Shown here piece by piece: positions 17,373 to 26,035 of a stretch of 64,000 nucleotides of DNA. This stretch comes from Methylococcaceae bacterium UBA662. Lineage in GTDB: Bacteria; Pseudomonadota; Gammaproteobacteria; Methylococcales; Methylomonadaceae. Numbering within the stretch: the stretch's first letter is position 1; each line of letters opens with the position of its first letter. The notes beneath the pieces are model-generated. The model saw nothing but the letters and a program-made list of their open reading frames with translations. It did not search any database and had not been told where the DNA came from. The stretch lies in contig DBNW01000079.1 of assembly GCA_002299425.1 (NCBI GenBank), positions 5,751-69,750 on the forward strand, given 5' to 3'. The position numbers and the translations under genes are program-made.

Positions 17373-19463
17373 TTAAGTCGGTTTCGGCTTAATCGGTAAT
17401 TTAACAGTGAAGCAGGTGCCAGTGCCCGGCTGGCTTTCTACGGTACACCTGCCGCCTTGTGAAAACAGGTATTCACGGGTCTCGTAAACACCTATGCCCA
17501 TTCCGGCGTTCCCTTTGGTGGTGTCGAAGGGGTTGAATAAGCGCTGGGCAATAAATTTTTCATTCATGCCGCAGCCGTTGTCGATAATTTTGACTGTGGC
17601 ATAGTCTTCGTCTTGAGTTAATTCGAGCCGAATACAACCGTCGTCGGCTGTAGCATCTTGGGCATTTTGCACCAAGTGTCCAAAAATTGCGACTAATTTT
17701 TGTTTTTCACCAACAATTTTTACGTCATTACCCGTGCAAATTATATTCGGTACGGGTTTGTTGGCAGATTGTTGCAAGACCACGTCATTGAGGATGTCGA
17801 GCAAACTGACCGGTACCTTCCGGGTTTCCGTGACAGAGCCTTTTTTTAAATGGCCTAGAATGTGGTCAATTTTATTAATCACGTTTTGCAGGGTCTCAAT
17901 GGAGTCTTGAATAAATTCGGGGTTGTATCGGTGCTTTTCGGCATTTTTGACGATCAGTCCAATTTGGGTGACCAGGTTTTTTAAATCGTGTACCAGGTAG
18001 GCGGAAATCCGGTTGTAGGCTTCAAATTGTTTTGAATGGGCCAACGCGTCGCTGGCGTTGCTTAAGGCTAGAGCGTTGGCCAGTTGCATCCCGACTGTTT
18101 TTAACAAATCGCGGTCTTCCCAATTTAACGTGCGGACAACTTTGGCTTGGCTAAGAATAATCATTGCCTCAAGCTGCTTACGATGAAACAGGGGCAAGAC
18201 CAGCCATATTTTTTTTTCGCTAGACCAGGCCGACAAATCGGCTCCGGCATAGATTTCAGGGGCTTGTCTGAACTCTTCTAAATCTAAAATCCAGCCGGTT
18301 GCTTTTATAAAAACAACACCCGGGTGCGTACTGTCGATAGATGTGGCGGCTTCAAAGCCTAAGTTTTTGTTTTCAGACAAATAATAACTGCCCTGCCCAT
18401 CATGAATCCAAATTCCACCGCCGGCACAATCGGCTATGTCCATGACCGTGTTAACGATGAAGCGGGGCAATTCACTAAAAGAAGGCAGTTCGGCAATTTT
18501 TTGGCTCAGCTTTATCCATTCATCGCGGTAGTCGTAGTGGTAACGGAAAAAATGCTTGCCGATGAAAAATTTAAAATAAGCTCTGATCTTGCCGGAAAAA
18601 AACAACACCAAAAGTAATAGCAGTGCCAGAACAGTGAATGTAATCTGCGCGATGCCGCCCCAGGTGCCACCGTAATCGCGGATATAAAAACCCACCAGGG
18701 ACATCAGCACCAGATAAAAGCCCGCTACCAGCAAGGCGGTGCTATGGAACACTATTTTTCTGGAGAGGGTAGGCTTCGAGAAGTGATCGGCCTGCAAACG
18801 CGCGATGCCGATTGCCAGCAACGGGGTGATTAGGGCGTTTATTACCCCCCTAGCCGCCCATATTTCAAAATCCAAGCGCAAAAATAGTACCGATTTGCTG
18901 TAAAGAATGAAGTCCACCGTGAACAAACAGGCCAAGGACAGGCAGAAAAATTTAAGCATCCAGCGCTGTTCAGGCATGGCGTTGCGGTACAACTGCTCCA
19001 CCAACACCAAACCGATGATGGCAAAAAATAAATGCGCGAAAAGACGTATTTGCCAGTATCCGCCCAGTACGTGTTGTACGCTGTCGCGAAATGCGCTGGA
19101 GACCTCAAACGCCAAAACAAGGCCTGTTAGCACCATGATAGCCTTGGCGACACCCGAATCAATCAACAGCGAATAACTGTTACCGTAGCGTTGCCGGGAC
19201 AAAAAAATGCCCAGTAAAAAATACCAGGCGGCATTGCGTGCGGTTTCAAAAGGCAGGCTATCGAAGGTGTAGTAATCCTCGCTGTAAATGATAAACGCAG
19301 TGGCCCCGGTCCAGAGCAGCGAGAAAAACACCGCAATGAGCAAAGGCAGTTGCAAGGCATGGCGGAAAAATTTCCGCGATACCCACAAAAACAGACAAAA
19401 ATAGCCAGCCCACCCCATGACGTAGCTTATAAAGCTATTGTCGGTCAAAATAGCCCCCCACAA
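17373..19463 (-). CDS. prsK: PEP-CTERM/XrtA-system-type histidine kinase PrsK
   Basis: A membrane-bound sensor kinase of the family that, with the response regulator PrsR, controls exopolysaccharide/PEP-CTERM protein-sorting genes. The N-terminal ~300 residues form about nine transmembrane helices, a GAF domain covers ~320-480, the dimerisation helix carries the phospho-acceptor in LVHDLKNLVTQIGL (~residue 515), and the ATPase domain has its N box and G boxes (IIDNGCGM, GNAGMGIGVYETREY) close to the C-terminus. The length of 696 residues matches the family. The usual partner prsR is not adjacent: an O-methyltransferase is divergent upstream and an OmpA-like gene lies downstream. Confidence 0.87.
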   Translation of the reverse strand: MWGAILTDNSFISYVMGWAGYFCLFLWVSRKFFRHALQLPLLIAVFFSLLWTGATAFIIYSEDYYTFDSLPFETARNAAWYFLLGIFLSRQRYGNSYSLLIDSGVAKAIMVLTGLVLAFEVSSAFRDSVQHVLGGYWQIRLFAHLFFAIIGLVLVEQLYRNAMPEQRWMLKFFCLSLACLFTVDFILYSKSVLFLRLDFEIWAARGVINALITPLLAIGIARLQADHFSKPTLSRKIVFHSTALLVAGFYLVLMSLVGFYIRDYGGTWGGIAQITFTVLALLLLLVLFFSGKIRAYFKFFIGKHFFRYHYDYRDEWIKLSQKIAELPSFSELPRFIVNTVMDIADCAGGGIWIHDGQGSYYLSENKNLGFEAATSIDSTHPGVVFIKATGWILDLEEFRQAPEIYAGADLSAWSSEKKIWLVLPLFHRKQLEAMIILSQAKVVRTLNWEDRDLLKTVGMQLANALALSNASDALAHSKQFEAYNRISAYLVHDLKNLVTQIGLIVKNAEKHRYNPEFIQDSIETLQNVINKIDHILGHLKKGSVTETRKVPVSLLDILNDVVLQQSANKPVPNIICTGNDVKIVGEKQKLVAIFGHLVQNAQDATADDGCIRLELTQDEDYATVKIIDNGCGMNEKFIAQRLFNPFDTTKGNAGMGIGVYETREYLFSQGGRCTVESQPGTGTCFTVKLPIKPKPT

Positions 19464-19562
19464 AAAATAGGAAAAACCTAAACCGTTTTCCGATGCACCT
19501 GATGCTAGCTTTAAGGCAATGCTTAACGCCTTGCCGCCCGTCTAGCACACCGTTGAATTTGC

Positions 19563-19590
19563 TTTAAACAAACCGGACGACCTGTATTAT
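19563..19590 (+). promoter_or_regulatory. Probable sigma-70 promoter of the O-methyltransferase gene
   Basis: A -35-like TTTAAA (19563-19568) and a -10 TATTAT (19585-19590) are separated by 16 bases, about 110 bases upstream of the start at 19700. It lies in the 236-base divergent gap shared with prsK. Confidence 0.45.
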
Positions 19591-19699
19591 GCTTTAGGCA
19601 CAGTGCTAAACCCCAGGCAAAAACAAGGGCCTTGTGCGGGACGATTGCAGCTGCCTGATACCAATACTTCCTCAAACCGTAACTTCCCCGGAGTCTAAC

Positions 19700-20398
19700 A
19701 TGAACAAAACGTTGCAGTCCCCCACCGTACACAACCCGGATATTTTAATCCCCGTTAACCCAGTCATTGAACAGTACATGCGGGGGTTGACTAAAATCAC
19801 CGATCACTCTGTACTGGCCGACATGGAAACGCTGGCAGAACACAACAATTTTCCCATCATAGGGCGGCTGGCCGGGGTCTTCCTTGAGGTTATGGCTAAA
19901 TCCATCGGCGCTAAACGGGTGTTTGAATTTGGCAGTGGCTACGGCTACTCTGCCTATTGGTTTGCCAAAGCGGTCGGGGATGGGGGGCGGGTGTTTTGTA
20001 CCGAGGCAGATTTTCACAACGTAGAAAAAGCCCGTCAATACTTGGTTGCTGCCGGCTTGTGGGAACGGGTTGACTTTAAGGCGGGTATGGCGCAGACCCT
20101 GTTCGGACAAACCGAAGGCGTGTTTGACATTTGCTACAACGATGTTGACAAATGCGATTACCCCGAAATTTGGTCCTTGGCCAAGGACAGAATCCGCCCA
20201 GGCGGGCTTTACATCGCCGACAATGTACTGTGGCGGGGGCGAGTGGCGGTGCCTGAATTTACCGATGTATTCCAGGGCTGGACTGAGGCTATTCGGGAAC
20301 ACAATCAGATGATCTTTGACGACCCGGCGTTCGATGCTTTTATCAACCCGACTCGGGACGGCTTAGTGGTGGCCCGAAAAAAAACCATGCCCGTTTAA
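19700..20398 (+). CDS. Class I SAM-dependent O-methyltransferase (caffeoyl-CoA/catechol type)
   Basis: A methyltransferase of the CCoAOMT/COMT family. The SAM-binding motif I is VFEFGSGYGYSAYWFAKAV (~residues 73-91). Motif II-like acid residues follow (CTEADF), and the metal-binding and catalytic stretch CYNDVDK ... GGLYIADNVLWRGRV is conserved (~150-180). The start at 19700 follows a GGAG ribosome site by six bases; an in-frame ATG further upstream has no such site. The natural acceptor is not evident. The adenylate cyclase follows 51 bases later on the same strand. Confidence 0.85.
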   Translation: MNKTLQSPTVHNPDILIPVNPVIEQYMRGLTKITDHSVLADMETLAEHNNFPIIGRLAGVFLEVMAKSIGAKRVFEFGSGYGYSAYWFAKAVGDGGRVFCTEADFHNVEKARQYLVAAGLWERVDFKAGMAQTLFGQTEGVFDICYNDVDKCDYPEIWSLAKDRIRPGGLYIADNVLWRGRVAVPEFTDVFQGWTEAIREHNQMIFDDPAFDAFINPTRDGLVVARKKTMPV

Positions 20399-20449
20399 AA
20401 TAGACCGTTTTGCTCGCCCTCCTAGCTAAGGCTTTATGCGATCGTACCG

Positions 20450-22660
20450 GTGGCTGAAGTGCTAGGGGCAGAAAAAAACGACCCAAACAACCGCGCATAC
20501 GCTGTGAAGCAGTTGGAGATTCTGCGCTGGGTCAGTGGCCTTTTTGTGGCCATTGTTTTTGTTTTGCACGCAGCAGGTGGGTGGGTACTGCCGTTTTTGG
20601 TGCATGCGGAAAATTTTGTTTATGATTTCAAGCAGTGTACTGCCCGCAGCCCGGTCGTTGATCGGCATATAGTCATCGTTACCGTCAATAAAATTTTCGA
20701 GGAGCAAGCAGAAACACTCGCCCACTTGGTGGATGGGTTATTTGACGGTTACGGCATTCGGTTGCTGGGTTTGGCCGGAGTGATGGTTAGCACGGACAGC
20801 CAAATTGGCATGCACTTGTTGGAGCAATTGGCCCAAGGTCCATTAAGCCACGACCAAGAATTTTTATCGGTGTTGGCAAAATTGCGCCAACAAGAGCCTG
20901 CCGACGGGGTTCTGGCAGGCAGCTTGGCGAATCGTCCTGTCGTCTTAGGCTACCGCACCGGCAATGTTGCGCCCCCCAAAGAGGCAGGCCCTCGGCCTCC
21001 TCCCTTAGCCCCTGCGGGTGTTTGGTCGTTCAGCACGTTTTTGCCTGTCGCCCAACCTGTTACGACTCACTTAGCCGTCCTGCAACGGGCTGCACAGGCC
21101 GCCGGATTTATCAACGACCCTATAATCTATGCGCATGGCTTAAGCCGGAAATTCCCGTTATTGGCGCACCACCAAGGCTACATTTATGAAGCCTTTGCAT
21201 TGGCTGTGTTCGGGGCAGTTCAGGACATGAGCGCAGTCGAATTTATCACCGCTGACCCTAACGGCGGACTAAGTGGCATTCGGTTGAGAAACGTAAAAGG
21301 GGACAGCATTACCGTGCCGGTCGATGGTAGCGGTGCTGTGTCCGTCCCCTTCTGCGGAGAACAAAACCGCTTTGATGTCGTTGTTGCGGCCGATGTTCTT
21401 GAAGGTTATATTGCGCCCGGCCGGTTAAGAGGCAAAATTGTCATTGTCACCGCAGCACACCCTGCATCGCTGCAAGCCGGTGTCATCCAAGCTCGTATCG
21501 TCAGTGCCTTGTTGGCCCAAAACTTCAAATCCCGGCCGGGTTACCTGTCGGTTATGGAAGCTCTGTTTTTAGCCGGGGCAAGCTTGTTGATCATCGGCCT
21601 AGGTCGGACAGTGTCCGTCAAAAAGGCAGGTGCGGCTTGTGTTTTGGCCCTAGCCGCTTTGGCCGCTGTCCATGCTTACTGTTGGTATGGCCTGGCTATT
21701 GACACGGCCTTAGTCACCCCGGCCGTACTGATTTGCTTGCTGTTTAGCCTACAGCCCTGCTTTGGATTTTTTCAGGAACGCTACAGAAAAAAACAGCTCA
21801 CCGCCGTGTTTGGTCCGTGTGTGCCGCCCCAGACGCTGGTGGCGATGGGTCAATCTGGCAAATCTTACGCCGTTTCCGCCGAAAGCCGGGAAATGACCGT
21901 ATTTTTTGCAGATATCCGGGGGTTTACCAGCATAGCCGAACGCATGGAGCCTAAGGTATTGTCTGAGCTGAGTAATGCCATCTTCACCCTGGTGACCCAA
22001 GCTATCCATGAAACCGGCGGCAGCCTGGACAAGTATATGGGCGATGCGGTTATGGCGTTCTGGGGGGCGCCTCTGGACAACCCCAACCATGCCGGTGATG
22101 CCGTCCGCTCGGCCCTTAAAATCGTCAGAGCACTGGAAAAACTCAAGTGGTTTTTTATCGCCCAAGGGTGGCCCGCCATTGACATGGGCATAGGCATCAA
22201 CACGGGTTTGATGCGTGTTGGCAGCATGGGATCGCAATTCCGTACGGCTTATACGGTGATGGGCGATGCGGTAAATTTAGGTTCCCGGTTAGAGAGCCTG
22301 ACCAAATACTACGGGGTAAAAATTGTGGTCAGCGAAGTAACCTGTAAGGCTGCTCCCGAGTTTGTGTATCGAGAGCTTGATACGGTACGGGTGCAAGGCA
22401 GACAAGACCCGGTGATTATTTACGAACCGGTGGCAGAAAAAACAGCCGTCTCAGCAGAAAAAATCGGGGAGCTGTATTTGTTGCGGCACGGCCTAGCCCA
22501 TTACCGGCAGCAACACTGGCAACCGGCTCAGGAAATTTTTTTGCAATTGGCAGGGGATCACCCCGACGATAAGCTGTACCCGTGTTATCTGGAACGCATT
22601 AGGCATTACCTGCGCTGCCCGCCTGGAAATGCTTGGGACGGTGTGTTCACTCACGCCTAG
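20450..22660 (+). CDS. CHASE2-domain adenylate cyclase (class III)
   Basis: A membrane-bound cyclase with an extracytoplasmic sensor. One helix (~30-50) precedes a CHASE2 domain (~50-350), three helices follow (~360-435), and a class III cyclase domain covers ~475-655. Both metal-binding aspartates are present (FFADIRGFTS; KYMGDAVMAFWG). The substrate-specifying lysine (LDKYMGD) and aspartate (TVMGDAVNLGSRLE) are the adenine pair, so the product should be cAMP rather than cGMP. About 80 residues with a tetratricopeptide-like look follow the catalytic domain. The GTG start has no strong ribosome site, so the exact N-terminus is uncertain. Confidence 0.9.
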   Translation: MAEVLGAEKNDPNNRAYAVKQLEILRWVSGLFVAIVFVLHAAGGWVLPFLVHAENFVYDFKQCTARSPVVDRHIVIVTVNKIFEEQAETLAHLVDGLFDGYGIRLLGLAGVMVSTDSQIGMHLLEQLAQGPLSHDQEFLSVLAKLRQQEPADGVLAGSLANRPVVLGYRTGNVAPPKEAGPRPPPLAPAGVWSFSTFLPVAQPVTTHLAVLQRAAQAAGFINDPIIYAHGLSRKFPLLAHHQGYIYEAFALAVFGAVQDMSAVEFITADPNGGLSGIRLRNVKGDSITVPVDGSGAVSVPFCGEQNRFDVVVAADVLEGYIAPGRLRGKIVIVTAAHPASLQAGVIQARIVSALLAQNFKSRPGYLSVMEALFLAGASLLIIGLGRTVSVKKAGAACVLALAALAAVHAYCWYGLAIDTALVTPAVLICLLFSLQPCFGFFQERYRKKQLTAVFGPCVPPQTLVAMGQSGKSYAVSAESREMTVFFADIRGFTSIAERMEPKVLSELSNAIFTLVTQAIHETGGSLDKYMGDAVMAFWGAPLDNPNHAGDAVRSALKIVRALEKLKWFFIAQGWPAIDMGIGINTGLMRVGSMGSQFRTAYTVMGDAVNLGSRLESLTKYYGVKIVVSEVTCKAAPEFVYRELDTVRVQGRQDPVIIYEPVAEKTAVSAEKIGELYLLRHGLAHYRQQHWQPAQEIFLQLAGDHPDDKLYPCYLERIRHYLRCPPGNAWDGVFTHA

Positions 22661-22824
22661 ATGAGACATAAACCCTAAGGTAAGCGCATTGCAGGCTTTG
22701 TGCTGGGCACAAAACAGCAGCTAAAATCAAAAATGAGCCTGAATTCTCAAAATTGACCGGGTGGTGGTTTTTTGGTCCCTATTGGTTTATTATTGATTCA
22801 CCAGCAAACAACAGGAAACAATCT

Positions 22825-23400
22825 ATGGCTGTTTCATTAAATAAAGGCGGCAATATCAGTTTATCCAAAACGGATCCCAGCCTAAAAAATGTCATCGTGG
22901 GTTTAGGTTGGGATGCAAGGCCGACCGACGGTGCCGATTTTGACTTAGATGCCAGTGCGTTTATGGTCAAAGGAGACGGTAAAGTACGGTCTGAAAGCGA
23001 TTTCATTTTCTACAATCAAACCAAATCGGCTTGCGGATCAATTGAGCATAAAGGTGATAATCGTACCGGTGCAGGGGACGGTGATGACGAGGTCATCATT
23101 GTCCTGCTCGACAAAATACCAGCGGATATTCAGCGCATTGTGTTTACCGTTACCCTGCACGATGCTGATGCACGCAAACAAAATTTTGGACAGGTATCCA
23201 GTGCTTATATACGTATCGTTAATCGCGATTCCAACAACGAAGTGACTCGATACGATTTAAGCGAAGATGCTTCCATTGAAACCGCTATGATTTTTGGTGA
23301 AATATACAAACACAATGGCGAGTGGAAATTTAAGGCTGTGGGTCAAGGTTTTGCCGGTGGGCTTGGGGCTTTGGCAAGGTCTTTTGGTCTTAGCGTTTAG
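22825..23400 (+). CDS. TerD-family stress protein
   Basis: A calcium-binding TerD-fold protein of the tellurite-resistance/general-stress group. The start at 22825 gives the family N-terminus ([15 protein letters not shown]) and follows an AGGAAA ribosome site. The body contains VGLGWDAR, the DFDLDASAF motif and an acidic calcium site ([13 protein letters not shown], ~residues 75-87). The 191-residue length is normal. It stands alone: no terA, terB, terC, terZ or terE gene lies beside it. Function in this organism cannot be read from sequence. Confidence 0.92.
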   Translation: MAVSLNKGGNISLSKTDPSLKNVIVGLGWDARPTDGADFDLDASAFMVKGDGKVRSESDFIFYNQTKSACGSIEHKGDNRTGAGDGDDEVIIVLLDKIPADIQRIVFTVTLHDADARKQNFGQVSSAYIRIVNRDSNNEVTRYDLSEDASIETAMIFGEIYKHNGEWKFKAVGQGFAGGLGALARSFGLSV

Positions 23401-23451
23401 TTTTTAACCTCTGTACATAACAAAAATCAGCTAAAAGGTGCGGCCTTATCC

Positions 23452-23609
23452 TCAGGTCGGGATAATCAGCCATTCGCCGTCGTCCAATCGCAAGGCCGGC
23501 CGGTAAACCGCCGTGCCGTCCTCCATAAAACCGCTAGTTCATCGCTGTTGAAGCCCGGGGTTCTGGCCTGTTTGGGTGCGGCGGCCTGTGTTAAGCCAGC
23601 TTCAGTCAT
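23452..23609 (-). pseudogene. Short gene overlapping the ogt stop, apparently frameshifted
   Basis: An ATG at 23609 overlaps the ogt stop (ATGACTGA) and opens a 47-codon frame ending at 23466. After about 28 codons, around ELAVL, a shift into the neighbouring frame gives a second protein-like stretch (MEDGTAVYRPALRLDDGEWL, at 23452-23526) that ends in IIPT. Joined, the two would make a ~52-residue protein. I do not recognise it. A sequencing error, a true frameshift, or two unrelated tiny frames are all possible. Confidence 0.3.
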
Positions 23610-24177
23610 CAGTACCGGCCTGTTCCCAAGTCAACAAGGCCTGTTTACGCCACGTCCCCCAACGGTAGCCGGATAGGCAGCCGTCGCTGCGGATCACGCG
23701 GTGGCACGGAACTAAGACGGACACCGGGTTTGCCGCACAAGCGGCAGCCACCGCCCTAGCCGCCTTCGGTGTACTAATGCGGCGGGCGATTTCGGCATAA
23801 CTGACAGTTTCTCCGTAGCGGATTTCCCGAATAGCGTGCCAAACTCGACATTGAAAGGGCGTGCCCTGCAATGCCAAGAGCAGGCCATCGGGCCGTGTTG
23901 GTTTGCCTAAGCAAGCGGCCAATGACCGGGCCAAAGTGTGTAAGCCATCGTCGCCTGCCAGCACCCGGTGTCGGGTAAACTGTGCGTGCAAAGCTTCCTG
24001 CAAACGGTCTAGGGTATCGGCAAAAGCGCAATAACACAGCCCTTGTCGGCTCGCAGCCAAGATCATGAACCCTAATTTACAGGGTACCGCCGCATAATAA
24101 ATACCGCCCGCCTGGAAAGCGGCTGCTAATGAAAGCCAAGCGGACGGGGCGGTTGTGTCGGTTGCTTCGTACATCAC
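23602..24177 (-). CDS. ogt: Methylated-DNA--[protein]-cysteine S-methyltransferase
   Basis: A suicide DNA-repair protein that takes the methyl group from O6-methylguanine onto its own cysteine. The active site is the VLVPCHRVIRSDGCLSGYRW block (~residues 150-170), with the helix-turn-helix recognition part just before (SYAEIARRIS). An N-terminal ribonuclease-like domain of ~95 residues is present, giving 191 residues. There is no Ada-type zinc/AraC domain, so Ogt rather than Ada is the better name. Confidence 0.9.
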   Translation of the reverse strand: MMYEATDTTAPSAWLSLAAAFQAGGIYYAAVPCKLGFMILAASRQGLCYCAFADTLDRLQEALHAQFTRHRVLAGDDGLHTLARSLAACLGKPTRPDGLLLALQGTPFQCRVWHAIREIRYGETVSYAEIARRISTPKAARAVAAACAANPVSVLVPCHRVIRSDGCLSGYRWGTWRKQALLTWEQAGTDD

Positions 24178-24327
24178 GGCGGCCTTTCGGCAGTGTTTGC
24201 GGGCGCTATTAACTGAGGCAGTTTTCCAGTACCCGCATGAGAATAAAACCGATTATCCGAGCAAAAGTGGTTCAAATCACCCCGGCCGACAGACCTTTGG
24301 AAAAAGAGGTGCGAGGGCTTCTGGATT

Positions 24328-25932
24328 TCAAGAGCTGCACGACAGCATCGCACACCCGGCCCGGTTCCTAGCCCAATCGGGACGTTTTTCTGCGTAGTTT
24401 TCGCGTCCGGGCTGCTCGTCGTAAGGGTGGCGCAGGACCGCCAGTAATTCGTTGACGGTGCTAAAATCGCCTTGCTCAGCGTGTTCAATCGCCAGCTGCG
24501 CTAAATAATTGCGGAGTACAAATTTGGGGTTGGCGGCGTTCATTTGCTGGCGGCGCACCGTCTGGGGACGACCGTCTTCTTGCAACCTAAGGGTGTAACG
24601 GTGCAGCCATTGGTGCAGTTGTTGTCGGTAGGTGTCGGTCAGTTGTTCAGGACGGTAAAAACTGGGCAGTAAAAGTTCCGGCACCTCCGTACCGGCGCAG
24701 TCCGCTTGGGTTTCTATGCCGGCCAATCGGCGAAAAAACCAGGTCATGTCGGTCTCTACCTGATGCAGCAAGGTCAACAGTTGCGTGCATAACGCGCTGT
24801 CGCTGGCCAAATTAAAGCGGGCTAAGCCCAATTTGTTGGCCATCATGGTTTGCCAGCCTTGGGCAAAAGTTTCTTGGTAAATTTCAAGGGCTTGTTGCCA
24901 AGGCTCCGGGTGCCCGGTGAGGGCAGAAAGTGCCTGCGCCAGTTGCGCTAGGTTCCAGTAGGCGATGGACGGTTGGTTGCCATAGCGGTAACGGCGTCCG
25001 GCGGCGTCCGTGGTGTTAGGCGTCCAGTTTAGGTCGAAATTTTCCAGCCAGCCGTAAGGGCCGTAATCTAGTGTCAGCCCTAACACCGACATATTGTCGG
25101 TGTTCATAACCCCATGTACAAAGCCGACCCGTTGCCAATGCACGATCATTTCGGCGGTGCGGCGGCAGACTTCGCTGAACCATGCTAGGTAAGTTTTGTT
25201 AGAAGGCGGCCCTAAATGGGGAAAATCGGTGCGCAGTGTAAAATCCAGTAAGTGTTTTAACCGGTCGTAGTCGTTGCGGGCGGCAAAAATTTGAAAATGA
25301 CCGAAACGCGTGAAGGATGGAGCCAGCCGGCAAACCACCGCACCAGGTTCCAGCCTTGAGTTGCCGTCATAGAACAGGTCCCGTAGCACGGGGTCGCCGG
25401 TGGTGATCACGGATAATGCCCGGGTGGTTGGTACGCCAAGATGGTGCATAGCTTCGCTGCATAAAAACTCGCGTACCGACGAGCGCAGCACCGCTAAGCC
25501 GTCCGCCTGGCGGGCATAGGGGGTGGGCCCTGCGCCTTTTAGTTGCAGCGTCCAATGCTCGCCCTGCCGGTTTTTGATTTCTCCTAGATTAATGGCGCGG
25601 CCATCGCCTAACTGCCCCGCCCACACCCCAAACTGGTGTCCGCCATAACAGGTAGCGTAGCTCGCCATGCCCTTAGCGAGACGATTGCCAACGAATACTT
25701 GGACAAAATCCTCGGATAGACACACCTCATCGGGTATGTCCAACAAGGCAGCGGCTTCTGGGGCGTAGGCAAGCAATTGCGGTTTGCTGGCGGGCCTTGG
25801 CTGAACTTTGGAGTAGCAGGCACCCGTCACTTGACGGGGTATGTTGCGCGTATCCGGGTCGCAGGGCAGTGTTCGGGCGAAGCGGTTGTCGAAATCAAGG
25901 TGGTCTAGGGGCAGATCGGTTGCGGTGTGCAT
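24328..25932 (-). CDS. selO: Protein adenylyltransferase SelO (YdiU/UPF0061)
   Basis: A pseudokinase-fold enzyme that transfers AMP to protein hydroxyl groups and is linked to redox stress. Recognisable blocks are ASYATCYGGHQFGVWAGQLG with GDGRAINLGE (~residues 90-115) and VHGVMNTDNMSVLGLTLDYG (~250-270), the catalytic loop with its asparagine and aspartate. The protein ends in SCSS, with cysteine where eukaryotic SelO has selenocysteine. The start is set at ATG 25932 (MHTATDLPLDHLDF), since the frame further up runs into tamB and looks non-coding. The 534-residue length is within the family range. Confidence 0.93.
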   Translation of the reverse strand: MHTATDLPLDHLDFDNRFARTLPCDPDTRNIPRQVTGACYSKVQPRPASKPQLLAYAPEAAALLDIPDEVCLSEDFVQVFVGNRLAKGMASYATCYGGHQFGVWAGQLGDGRAINLGEIKNRQGEHWTLQLKGAGPTPYARQADGLAVLRSSVREFLCSEAMHHLGVPTTRALSVITTGDPVLRDLFYDGNSRLEPGAVVCRLAPSFTRFGHFQIFAARNDYDRLKHLLDFTLRTDFPHLGPPSNKTYLAWFSEVCRRTAEMIVHWQRVGFVHGVMNTDNMSVLGLTLDYGPYGWLENFDLNWTPNTTDAAGRRYRYGNQPSIAYWNLAQLAQALSALTGHPEPWQQALEIYQETFAQGWQTMMANKLGLARFNLASDSALCTQLLTLLHQVETDMTWFFRRLAGIETQADCAGTEVPELLLPSFYRPEQLTDTYRQQLHQWLHRYTLRLQEDGRPQTVRRQQMNAANPKFVLRNYLAQLAIEHAEQGDFSTVNELLAVLRHPYDEQPGRENYAEKRPDWARNRAGCAMLSCSS

Positions 25933-26035
25933 GGCAGGTGGTTTTTTAAAGTGGGGAGATAGCGGCTGGGGAATGCCGTTACCTGCGGGTGTTAAGGCCA
26001 CTGTAGCGGTAATTGCTAGGCAGTTCAACGGGCAA

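Noticed and set aside
22754..22780. TTGACC as a -35 box for terD
   Set aside because: No acceptable -10 box lies 15-19 bases downstream.
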